Source of the DNA: JAZRZI01 sp045601325
GTDB lineage: Bacteria; Bacillota_I; Bacilli_A; RFN20; CAG-826
Direction of reading: 5' to 3'
Assembly: GCA_045601325.1 (NCBI GenBank)
Contig: JAZRZI010000010.1
Span: forward strand, 1 to 5,277
Length of the DNA: 5,277 nucleotides
In this document: positions 1-5,277 of the stretch, one piece after another
Numbering within the stretch: the stretch's first letter is position 1
Layout: every line of letters begins with the position of its first letter
Notes under the pieces: generated by a model
What the model was told of the DNA's origin: nothing
Databases searched by the model: none
The model's input: only the letters and a program-made list of their open reading frames with translations
Position numbers and translations under genes: made by a program

Positions 1-94
1 CTTTCTTAGGGATAAAAAGAAGAAATTAACACAAGTATTTGAAATAGATATTGAACAAGCTAAAAATAGATTTATGGAATTAGAGATTATTTAA
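1..94 (+). CDS. C-terminal end of an unidentified gene (partial)
   Basis: Reading from base 2, an open frame enters from the left edge and ends at TAA 92-94, giving about 30 residues ending in FMELEII. The visible tail is very charged (RDKKKK, then EIDIEQAKNR) and looks helical. The two other forward frames are less convincing: one meets TAG at 7-9. The stop codon overlaps the first bases of a strong terminator hairpin, as expected for the last gene of a transcription unit. No family can be recognised from so short a piece. Confidence 0.6.
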   Translation, partial: FLRDKKKKLTQVFEIDIEQAKNRFMELEII

Positions 95-123
95 AAGACC
101 CTATTTACAAAGGGTCTTTTTTA
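93..123 (+). terminator. Rho-independent terminator
   Basis: A perfect 10-bp stem, AAAAGACCCT (93-102) with AGGGTCTTTT (111-120), encloses an 8-base loop. The descending arm runs into T's (TTTTTT at 117-122, then ATT). The A-rich ascending arm opposite the T-run suggests possible bidirectional function, but no opposing gene is seen. It overlaps the stop codon of the upstream gene and separates it from the operon starting at about 139. Confidence 0.92.
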
Positions 124-132
124 TTGTATAAT
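104..132 (+). promoter_or_regulatory. Sigma-70/sigma-A type promoter nested in the terminator
   Basis: TTTACA (104-109, five of six matches to TTGACA) is followed after exactly 17 bases by a perfect TATAAT (127-132). Transcription would start near 139, leaving a leader of about 23 nt before the ATG at 162. The -35 box lies mostly in the loop of the preceding terminator. The promoter would drive the 140-residue ORF, the nucleotidase-like gene, dut and nrdD, since no further terminator is visible between them. Confidence 0.78.
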
Positions 133-161
133 ATTCATATAGATAAAGAAGGGGGAATATT

Positions 162-584
162 ATGAATATAGATGAGAAGGTTCGCAAATTATATGAAGAT
201 ATGGGTCATTCAGAATTATTAAAAGAAGCGTTTAATATGGAGTGTTCACCTCATATATTAGAAGAACAAGCAACAATGGGGACTATTGGCATCTTAAAAA
301 TTGCTGTTTATGATAATGAAGGACCTATTCCTCATATACACGTTTATAACAATTCAGTAAATTTTCATACGTGTATAAGACTTGATAAGGCTGAGTATTT
401 TAAGCACGGTTCACGTAAAGATACTTTAACACGTAGAGATAAGAAGGAATTGATAAAATGGTTTAACGAGTTACATCCTAAATTCGATTGTAATAATTGG
501 GACTTCTGTGTAGCACAGTGGGATAGAAGTACTCAATATCCAATGGATGAAAATATCGTTATGCCTGACTATAATTTATTATAA
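162..584 (+). CDS. Hypothetical protein, 140 aa (possibly DUF4160-like)
   Basis: This is a complete ORF with a good ribosome-binding site (AGAAGGGGG, about 148-155) six bases before the ATG, directly behind the promoter. It is a soluble protein with no signal peptide or membrane segment. After a helical N-terminal region of about 40 residues comes a beta-rich stretch with the motif GPIPHIHV at about 54-61, then IRLDKAEYFKHG at 72-83, and a Trp-rich end (WFNEL, NNWDF, QWDRS). A short beta domain with a PHxHV signature after an 'I.V..NEG' strand recalls DUF4160-type small proteins, but this rests on pattern memory only. The conserved-looking His pair could bind a metal or substrate, which is inference. 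It is the first gene of the nucleotide-metabolism cluster and its job there is unknown. Confidence 0.8.
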   Translation: MNIDEKVRKLYEDMGHSELLKEAFNMECSPHILEEQATMGTIGILKIAVYDNEGPIPHIHVYNNSVNFHTCIRLDKAEYFKHGSRKDTLTRRDKKELIKWFNELHPKFDCNNWDFCVAQWDRSTQYPMDENIVMPDYNLL

Positions 585-593
585 GGGTGAAAG

Positions 594-604
594 AAGGAGG
601 TGAT
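594..604 (+). promoter_or_regulatory. Extended Shine-Dalgarno of the nucleotidase-like gene
   Basis: AAGGAGGTGAT matches the anti-Shine-Dalgarno end of 16S rRNA over eleven bases. It sets the start at ATG 609, eight bases after GGAGG. The in-frame ATG at 603 is followed at once by TAG and cannot serve. This site argues that translation really begins upstream of the in-frame TAA at 657, so the Asp-bearing motif belongs to the gene. Confidence 0.85.
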
Positions 605-608
605 GTAG

Positions 609-1169
609 ATGGAGAAGTCTAAAAAGATAGTTGCTATTGATTTAGACAATACCCTATAAGGTGCTATATGGGATATGAGCACACCGTGGGTGGATTATTA
701 TAATATAATGTTTGACGATAATGTAGACCCAAATAATCTTAAATGTTACAATATGTGTGAAACTATGAGATTAGCTAACAGTTCAGAGATTTATGGCATT
801 ATCGAGAACCCTAGATTTTGGAAATTTCCTACACTGCTAGATGGTGCTAAAACATATATTGAATTATTAAATGAAGAATATGATGTGGTTATAGTAACTA
901 GGACCAGTTATAGGAACTGTCTGCATAAATTCAATAGACTACTGGAGTTATTACCATTTCTTCAGCACGAACAAATAATAATTTGTTTTGATAAAAGCAA
1001 GATAAACTATGATATTCTTATTGACGATAATCCAGAGTTCTTAGATAAGAATAAAAAAGGCATTATTATGGATTGGACATATAATAGATACTGTGAGGAT
1101 TTCCCAAGAGCGTATTCTTGGAAGGGTATTTATGATATGGTTCATTTACTTTTAGATAAGGAGGAATAA
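609..1169 (+). pseudogene. HAD-fold 5'(3')-deoxyribonucleotidase-like gene interrupted by an in-frame TAA
   Basis: Translation from ATG 609 gives 16 residues, MEKSKKIVAIDLDNTL, then TAA (657-659). The same frame then stays open to TAA 1167-1169. DLDNTL (residues 11-16) is HAD motif I with the nucleophile Asp11 and Asp13. The downstream part has motif II (VVIVTRTS, Thr about 97 of the joined frame), a Lys region (CFDKSKI) and motif IV (DILIDDNP), an arrangement typical of the NT5C-type nucleotidases that dephosphorylate deoxynucleoside monophosphates. A protein restarted at ATG 675 (164 aa, weak AAGGTG at 658-663) would lack the nucleophile. Dropping the 12 bases 657-668 gives DLDNTLWDMSTPWVDYYN, which matches my memory of the family spacing. 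So this may be a small insertion, a substitution in one codon, a sequencing error or recoding. It ends 4 bases before dut. Confidence 0.75.
675..1169 (+). CDS. Downstream fragment of the nucleotidase-like gene (164 aa, lacks HAD motif I)
   Basis: This is the longest uninterrupted part of the broken HAD gene, in the same frame as the upstream 16-codon piece. It holds the cap region and HAD motifs II (Thr75 in VVIVTRTS), III (Lys107 or Lys109) and IV (Asp117/Asp118 in DILIDDNP), but not the nucleophilic Asp motif. If made, it would start at ATG 675 by reinitiation after TAA 657-659. The only upstream Shine-Dalgarno-like bases are AAGGTG at 658-663, overlapping that stop codon. Such a protein should not catalyse phosphate transfer on its own. 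It is listed separately because an automatic gene caller would report it. I consider it part of the pseudogene or recoded gene at 609-1169, not an independent gene. Confidence 0.5.
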   Translation: MSTPWVDYYNIMFDDNVDPNNLKCYNMCETMRLANSSEIYGIIENPRFWKFPTLLDGAKTYIELLNEEYDVVIVTRTSYRNCLHKFNRLLELLPFLQHEQIIICFDKSKINYDILIDDNPEFLDKNKKGIIMDWTYNRYCEDFPRAYSWKGIYDMVHLLLDKEE

Positions 1170-1173
1170 ATAA

Positions 1174-1596
1174 ATGAAGATTAAGTTATTAAATGAAAAA
1201 GCAACTATTCCTACTAGAGGTACTGATGGTTCAGCGGGATTAGATTTATATTCTTGCAAAGATGTTACTATTGCACCACACACAACCAAGATGATACCTA
1301 CAGGCATAGCTGTGAAGATTCCTGGTGGCTTCTTTGGTGGGATATATGCAAGAAGCGGTCTTGCTACAAATGAGGGATTAAGACCTGCCAATTGTACAGG
1401 TGTTGTGGATGCAGACTATGTAGGCGAAGTAGTCGTTGCTCTCCATAATGATAGTAGAGTATCTAGGTGGGTAGGTGCTGGGGATAGAATTGCCCAACTA
1501 ATTATTCAGCCATATGAGAAGGTCTCATTAGAAGTGGTGGATGAACTCGATGAGACTGATAGAGGCGATGGTGGTTTTGGAAGTACTGGTAAGTAA
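1174..1596 (+). CDS. dut: dUTP diphosphatase (trimeric dUTPase), complete
   Basis: The enzyme hydrolyses dUTP to dUMP and pyrophosphate, keeping uracil out of DNA and supplying the precursor of dTMP. All five motifs of the homotrimeric family are present in order: AGLDLYS (21-27), YARSGLA (58-64), GVVDADYVGE (76-85, catalytic Asp79), GDRIAQLII (103-111) and the glycine-rich C-terminal arm RGDGGFGSTG (130-139). At 140 residues the length is normal for phage and bacterial enzymes. The start is set by AAGGAGG at 1158-1164, nine bases upstream and inside the last codons of the preceding gene. It lies 4 bases after the nucleotidase-like gene and 48 before nrdD, so the genes are very likely co-transcribed. 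It matches the neighbouring reductase in function, since reductases also produce dUTP. Nothing in it looks damaged. Confidence 0.97.
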   Translation: MKIKLLNEKATIPTRGTDGSAGLDLYSCKDVTIAPHTTKMIPTGIAVKIPGGFFGGIYARSGLATNEGLRPANCTGVVDADYVGEVVVALHNDSRVSRWVGAGDRIAQLIIQPYEKVSLEVVDELDETDRGDGGFGSTGK

Positions 1597-1632
1597 TTGT
1601 AAATAATAGTACCTGTTATTATTATGTTTGAG

Positions 1633-1640
1633 AAAGGAGG
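1633..1640 (+). promoter_or_regulatory. Shine-Dalgarno that decides the nrdD start
   Basis: AAAGGAGG ends four bases before ATG 1645 and one base before ATG 1642. The longer in-frame start at ATG 1624 lies upstream of this site and has no purine-rich sequence of its own. The protein start MAKKIRKRTGKLE also matches the usual beginning of the ATP-cone. Start 1645 is therefore preferred. Confidence 0.8.
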
Positions 1641-1644
1641 AATG

Positions 1645-3815
1645 ATGGCAAAGAAAATTCGTAAAAGAACTGGAAAGTTAGAGACTTTTGATAAAGAGAA
1701 AATTAAAAATGCCGTTCAAGCTGCCTTTATTGAAGTTGACGGTAAGTTAAGTAATTATGCTACTTTCAAGTCTAATGATATTGCTAAGTATGTAGAAGAA
1801 TTAGTTGAAGGTAGAAGACAACGTTTTGATGTTGAAGAAATTCAAGATGCCATAGAAAGTAAGTTGATGGCTTGTCAAAGAAAAGATGTTGCCGCTGCTT
1901 ATATTAAGTATAGATATAAAAAGAGTCTTGTTAGAAATCATTATACCGATTTGATGGACGCAGTAGAAGAAAAACTAATGGCAAAGAATGTCCAGAATCA
2001 GAACGCAAATGTTGATGAGCATTCTTTTGGTGGGAGACAAGGTGAAGTAACACGACTTGTTACCAAGAAATTTGCATTAGATAATATTGTATCTGAAATG
2101 GCTAGAGAAAATCACGAAGAGAATATGATTTATATTCACGACCTTGACTCATATGCCGCTGGAATGCATAACTGCACGGCAAGAGAAACTAAATTTTGTA
2201 CTACTTATGAAGGAGTGCGCTCTTTTGAAGATTATGAAGATGGAGATAAAGTAAGCGTATTAACTCATATTGGAAATCACGAAATAGCAACAGTAAAAAA
2301 ATTCGGTGTACAAAAATTAAATAAAATTACTTTTTCTTTTGCTGGTCAGAGATTCGTTACTGAAAGATTCACTTCAAATCATAGATGGATTTTAGATGAT
2401 GGAACAGTAACGAATAATTTAAAAATTGGAGATAAGTTAGCTAAAGCCCCTATTCAAATTAAGACAAAAGGAGAATTTTCTTTTGACAATGCTTCAGAAA
2501 AAGAAAAATATTATTGGTGTTTAGGGTTTGTGCTTGCTGATGGAACAGAAGCATACCGCTGGTCACACGGAAAGAAAAACGAAGGCATTAAATTTGTTCG
2601 TATGAGATTATGCGGAGATAAGATTAAATATGAACCACGCTTTGCTCAACTAAAGCATTCTACAAAAAAAATGGATAATGGAGATTTATATCTTACTTTT
2701 AGTAGTGTTATTGGTTTCAGAAAACAATTCCCAGATTTATCTCAAATGACAAGACGAGAAAAACACGCTTTGTTTGATGGTTTATATGCAGCGGATGGTC
2801 AAAAAACAGGTAGTAGAAAATCTATTTTAACTACAGACGAACAAATCGCTAGTTTTATTGAGGATGAGGCCCCTGCACTGGGATGGTTTATTTTAAATGT
2901 AAAAGACAAAACTGGTGAAAAAACTAATTATAAAACAAGAGGTTTTACTAAAGAATTTACTTTTATTGGAGATGCAAATAAATATTATTGGACAGTAGTA
3001 GACATTAAAGAAGATAAAGAAGAAGAAGTTTGGTGCCTTGAAGTTGAAAATGTTCATTCCTTTGTATTGCCAAATGGAATTACCACAGGAAATTGTTTAT
3101 CAGTCCCTTTTGATGATTTATTAGTTAATGGTTTTAACACAAGACAGACAGATGTTAGACCTGCAAATAGTATTAATACAGCATTTCAGTTAGTTGCGGT
3201 TATTTTCCAGTTACAAAGTTTACAACAGTTTGGCGGTGTAAGCGCAACTCATTTAGACTGGACAATGGTTCCATATGTAAGAAAAAGTTTTTATAAACAT
3301 TATCTTGACGGTATGAAATATTTAGAGTGTGAATATGATTTAAATCCTGCCGATTTAACTATTACCGACTCTACTTCAATCAATGATTCAAAATATTTTG
3401 AAGATAAAAATACATATCAATATGCTATGGATATGACTGAAAGAGAACTAAGGCAAGCTGTTGAAGGTATGTATCATAATTTAAATACACTACAAAGCAG
3501 AAGTGGAAATCAACTTCCATTTACTTCTATTAATTACGGTACTTGCACATTGCCTGAAGGAAGAATGATAATTAGAGCCTTACTTGAAGGTTCTATCAAA
3601 GGAGTTGGTAAGCATCATAAGACTCCAATCTTCCCTTGTGGTATTTTCCAGTATATGAAGGGTGTGAATAGCGATGAAGGAGACCCAAACTATGACCTCT
3701 TTAAACTTGCCCTTGAATCAACAGCGAAGAGATTATATCCAAACTACGCAAATGTCGATTGGTCGGGTAATGTAGGATATGATAGAAAAGACCCAAAAAC
3801 ATATTTTAGCACCAT
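1645..3815 (+). CDS. nrdD: Anaerobic ribonucleoside-triphosphate reductase, exon 1 (contains an intein)
   Basis: NrdD is the large subunit of the class III reductase. It reduces ribonucleoside triphosphates to dNTPs by glycyl-radical chemistry under anoxia and is activated by the radical-SAM protein NrdG. Residues 4-93 form an N-terminal ATP-cone (KIRKRTGKLETFDKEKI), the allosteric site sensing ATP/dATP. The catalytic barrel follows: IHDLDSYAAGMHN (to 176), then, after a 307-residue intein, CLSVPFDDLL, NTRQTDVRPANS, QSLQQFGGVSATHLDW and KTPIFPCGIFQ. The first Cys after the intein is the conserved active-site Cys corresponding to E. coli Cys175, by family knowledge. The exon ends at T3815 within the Met codon of STM-GCRT, where a group I intron begins. 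Without RNA splicing the frame runs seven codons on and stops at 3832-3834, giving a dead protein lacking the second Cys and the radical Gly. Start 1645 is chosen over 1624 from the Shine-Dalgarno. Confidence 0.96.
2173..3093 (+). mobile_element. Intein in NrdD with LAGLIDADG homing endonuclease (307 aa)
   Basis: The conserved NrdD sequence MHN-CLSVP is split between Asn and Cys by 307 in-frame codons. The insert begins Cys-Thr-Ala-Arg-Glu-Thr (block A, Cys1), has TSNH at intein residues 67-70 (block B), and ends VWCLEVENVHSFVLPNGITTGN (blocks F and G, about 286-307), followed by Cys+1. It carries two dodecapeptide-type motifs, LGFVLADG (117-124) and LFDGLYAADG (200-209), with acidic residues Asp123 and Asp208 kept. 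The endonuclease therefore looks complete and is a single-chain LAGLIDADG enzyme. Splicing would rejoin the exteins and leave the reductase unchanged. The penultimate residue is Gly, not the usual His, which may affect Asn cyclisation. The DNA looks more A-rich than the flanking extein by eye, which fits horizontal acquisition but was not measured. Confidence 0.95.
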
Positions 3816-3945
3816 AAACATAACTGTGGCTTAATACAGCAATGTATTTCGAATAACTCATCTAAACTTGGGAACTCCATGCAAAGACAACGCATGGACA
3901 ATCAAGTGCTAAATCTCATTTATCTTTATACTATAATTTGCTCGT

Positions 3946-3952
3946 AGGAGGT
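3946..3952 (+). promoter_or_regulatory. Shine-Dalgarno of the intron ORF
   Basis: AGGAGGT lies five bases before ATG 3958. It sits in the loop beyond the 16-bp P6 extension, so it would stay accessible in the folded intron. The translation signal is still intact although the gene it serves is broken. Confidence 0.75.
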
Positions 3953-3957
3953 AAAGT

Positions 3958-4196
3958 ATGGAGATATGGAAAGATATAGTAGGATATGAAGGATATTATC
4001 AAATTAGTAATTTTGGTAATGTTAAAAATATTCAGACTAACAAACTTTTAATTGGTGATACGAATAATGCTGGCTATAGACGTATTATGTTATATAATCC
4101 AATTAAAAATTAGGTGTCGCACGTTCAAATATATATAATTGTTGCAATGGGAAACAAAAAAGTTGTAAGGGTTATATATTGAAATATGAAGATTAG
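3958..4196 (+). pseudogene. Degenerate HNH-type homing endonuclease gene in intron P6 (NUMOD4 and NUMOD1 remnants, HNH core missing)
   Basis: From ATG 3958 a 51-residue frame to TAG 4111-4113 begins MEIWKDIVGYEGYYQISNFG and continues to NAGYRRIMLYNP. This is the NUMOD4 module that opens many intron-encoded HNH endonucleases. The frame stops where the VHRLVA...F and HNH parts should begin. In another frame, after TAA 4104-4106, bases 4107-4196 read KLGVARSNIYNCCNGKQK, then SCKGYILKYED and a stop, matching the NUMOD1-type DNA-binding motif (a CCxGK..S..GY.W.Y pattern) found at the C-terminus of the same enzymes. The simplest reading is an ancestral NUMOD4-HNH-NUMOD1 gene that lost its nuclease core by an internal out-of-frame deletion near 4098-4107. 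At most a short DNA-binding peptide could be made. The remnant fills the loop between the two arms of the 16-bp P6 helix, the expected place for an intron ORF. Confidence 0.85.
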
Positions 4197-4415
4197 TTTA
4201 TATAAAGATAAATGAGTAAATGCCTAACGACTATCGAAAGCATAACATAAGAGAAAGACTTGTGTGAAGAAGCGAGTAGAGTAACATCAAGTGATGTGAA
4301 AAGATGAGGTTCCTATAGAGGTTAATACAATATAGGAATATGAGATAGTCTGAACTATATAGTAATATATAGCAGTAAAACGATAATGAATTAACGACTC
4401 ATTATGAACATATTG

Positions 4416-5277
4416 GGGATGTAGAACCGCAAATGGGATGGACATTAATGCTGAGCCAGGACAAAATCCTCAACTCAAGGATGGTCGCGGTAATATCTGC
4501 CCAGTAACAATTATTATGCCCACACTTGCAATGAAAGTAAATACTCCAGGAGAGTTTCTTAAATTACTTGACATTAAGATTGATGAAGCAAGACAGATGT
4601 TAATGGAACGTTTTGATTATATTTGTTCTCAAAATCCATCATCCGCTAAATTTATGTACGAAAATGGTACTATGTTTGGTTATAAGCCAGAAGAAGGAAT
4701 TCGTTCAGCATTGAAACACGGTACTCTGGCAATCGGGCAGATTGGTCTAGCAGAGACTCTTCAGATTCTCATTGGTAAAGACCATACTACACCAGAAGGT
4801 ATGGAACTTGCTAAAGAAATTGAACAGTTGTTTAAGGATAGATGTGCTGAATTTAAGCAGAAGTATAAGCTTAATTTTGGAGTATACTACACACCCGCAG
4901 AAAATTTGTGCTATACAGCAATGACTAAATTTAAAGAACAATACGGGGAAATTGAAAATGTTTCTGACAAGGATTTCTTCACTAATTCAATTCACGTTCC
5001 CGTTTGGAAGCAGATTAACCCATTTGAAAAGATTGATATTGAGAGTCAATTAACAGGTTATTCATCAGCGGGTTGTATTACATACGTGGAATTCGATAGT
5101 GGTGCATCAAAGAATTTACCTGCTCTTGAAACAGTGGTAAAATATGCTATGGAAAAGGACATTCCATATTTTGCTATTAATGTTCCTGTAGATAATTGCC
5201 TAGATTGCGGGGCATCGGGTGATTTTAATGATTGTTGTACCGAATGTGGTAGTAAAAGAATTGAACAACTAAGAAGA
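4416..5277 (+). CDS. nrdD: Anaerobic ribonucleoside-triphosphate reductase, exon 2 (runs off the window)
   Basis: This is the continuation of NrdD after intron removal. The first base completes the Met codon, followed by GCRTANGMDINAEPGQ. The Cys (residue 419 of the fully spliced protein) is the second active-site Cys, taken as the thiyl-radical residue (E. coli Cys384 by family knowledge). Further family sequence follows: DGRGNICPVTIIMPTLAMK, GTLAIGQIGLAETL, YYTPAENL, TGYSSAGCITYVEF. The C-terminal zinc site is visible as CLDC (678-681) and CTEC (691-694). The window stops after IEQLRR, only a few residues before the expected RVTGY glycyl-radical loop, so the radical Gly and stop codon are off the edge. 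About 704 residues of the spliced protein are in view, close to full family length. An nrdG activase gene would be expected next or elsewhere in the genome. The frame is open throughout. Confidence 0.95.

Larger units (their letters stand above)
3816..4415 (+). ncRNA. Group I self-splicing intron in nrdD (600 nt, IA-like)
   Basis: The exon junction is fixed by protein homology: ...ACC AT|G GGA TGT restores S-T-M-G-C-R-T. Exon 1 ends in U3815 and the intron ends in G4415, as group I introns require. Hand folding gives P1: CCAU (3812-3815) with GUGG (3826-3829), with a U-G pair at the splice site. P2: AATACA/TGTATT closed by GCAA (3833-3848). P3: CTCATCT (3857-3863)/AGATGAG (4302-4308). P4: ACTTG (3866-3870)/CAAGT (3903-3907). 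P5: TCCATGC/GCATGGA (3876-3898). P6 extension: 16 perfect pairs, 3915-3930 with 4201-4216. P7: GACTATC (4229-4235)/GATAGTC (4344-4350). P7.1: 4246-4251/4259-4264. P8: TTCCTATA/TATAGGAA (4310-4338). P9: CTATATA-GTAA-TATATAG (4355-4372). P9.1: 4383-4405. The extra P7.1-type hairpins and the TGCCTAACGACTATC core suggest subgroup IA, as in Gram-positive phage introns. The intron contains a degenerate endonuclease gene in P6. Confidence 0.95.

Noticed and set aside
609..1169. Genome-wide reassignment of TAA to an amino acid
   Set aside because: The 140-residue ORF, dut, the upstream partial gene and the nucleotidase-like gene all end sensibly at TAA, directly before ribosome-binding sites or a terminator.
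1152..1391. 79-codon open frame on the - strand
   Set aside because: It lies entirely antisense to the end of the nucleotidase-like gene and dut, which has all five dUTPase motifs. It has no recognisable family or convincing ribosome-binding site.
1602..1623. Inverted repeat AATAATA/TATTATT between dut and nrdD
   Set aside because: It has seven A-T pairs only and no T-run after it. It is too weak for a terminator, and chance is likely in such AT-rich DNA.
1624..1644. Longer nrdD start at ATG 1624 (seven extra residues)
   Set aside because: It lies before the only good Shine-Dalgarno (1633-1640), has none of its own, and adds residues not expected before the ATP-cone.
3814..3834. True NrdD C-terminus ending INITVA
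   Set aside because: Family sequence breaks off exactly at ST and resumes at 4416 with MGCRT. The added residues are translated intron, and a protein ending here would lack the second Cys, the zinc site and the radical Gly.
3932..3937. TATAAT inside the intron, before the ORF
   Set aside because: No -35-like box or extended -10 TGn is found at the right distance. The hexamer is expected by chance at this base composition.
4383..4405. Hairpin ATAATGA/TCATTAT as a transcription terminator
   Set aside because: It has no T-run, lies inside the intron just before its 3' end, and is better explained as P9.1.
4747..4941. 64-codon open frame on the - strand
   Set aside because: It is antisense to well-conserved NrdD exon 2. 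Its Phe- and Leu-rich composition is what the complement of a Lys- and Glu-rich coding strand gives.

Overview
The window reads as a nucleotide-metabolism cluster from a bacteriophage or prophage of a low-GC Gram-positive host (Bacillota). The reasons are strong AT richness, near-consensus AGGAGG ribosome-binding sites before most genes, tight co-directional packing on the + strand, and a dUTPase next to an oxygen-sensitive class III ribonucleotide reductase. That reductase points to an anaerobic or facultative host. No capsid, integrase or replication gene is in view, so 'phage' is an inference.

Layout. 1-94: the last codons of an unidentified gene, followed by an intrinsic terminator (93-123). 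The -35 box of a new promoter (104-132) lies inside the terminator loop. 162-584: a 140-residue protein of unknown function. 609-1169: a HAD-fold 5'-deoxyribonucleotidase-like gene broken by an in-frame TAA directly after its catalytic DxDxT motif. 1174-1596: a complete trimeric dUTPase (dut). 1645 to the window end: nrdD, the anaerobic ribonucleoside-triphosphate reductase, whose last few codons lie outside.

The most striking part is nrdD. It carries two unrelated self-splicing elements. The first is a 307-residue intein (2173-3093) with a two-motif LAGLIDADG homing endonuclease, inserted directly before the Cys of MHN|CLSVP. The second is a group I intron of exactly 600 nt (3816-4415), inserted in the Met codon of STM|GCRT, two codons before the second conserved Cys. 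By family knowledge these are the two active-site cysteines of class III reductases. The intron folds convincingly by hand (P1 to P9.1, perfect P7, GNRA tetraloops on P2 and P9). It carries the wreck of its own homing endonuclease in the P6 loop: an N-terminal NUMOD4-like domain, then a C-terminal NUMOD1-like motif in another frame, with the HNH nuclease core missing. An apparently intact homing intein and a disarmed intron therefore share one gene.

Functionally, the reductase would make dNTPs without oxygen and the dUTPase would remove dUTP and supply dUMP for dTMP synthesis. The nucleotidase, if active, would trim deoxynucleoside monophosphates. RNA splicing plus protein splicing are both needed before NrdD can be active. 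A partner activase (nrdG) would be expected downstream, outside the window.
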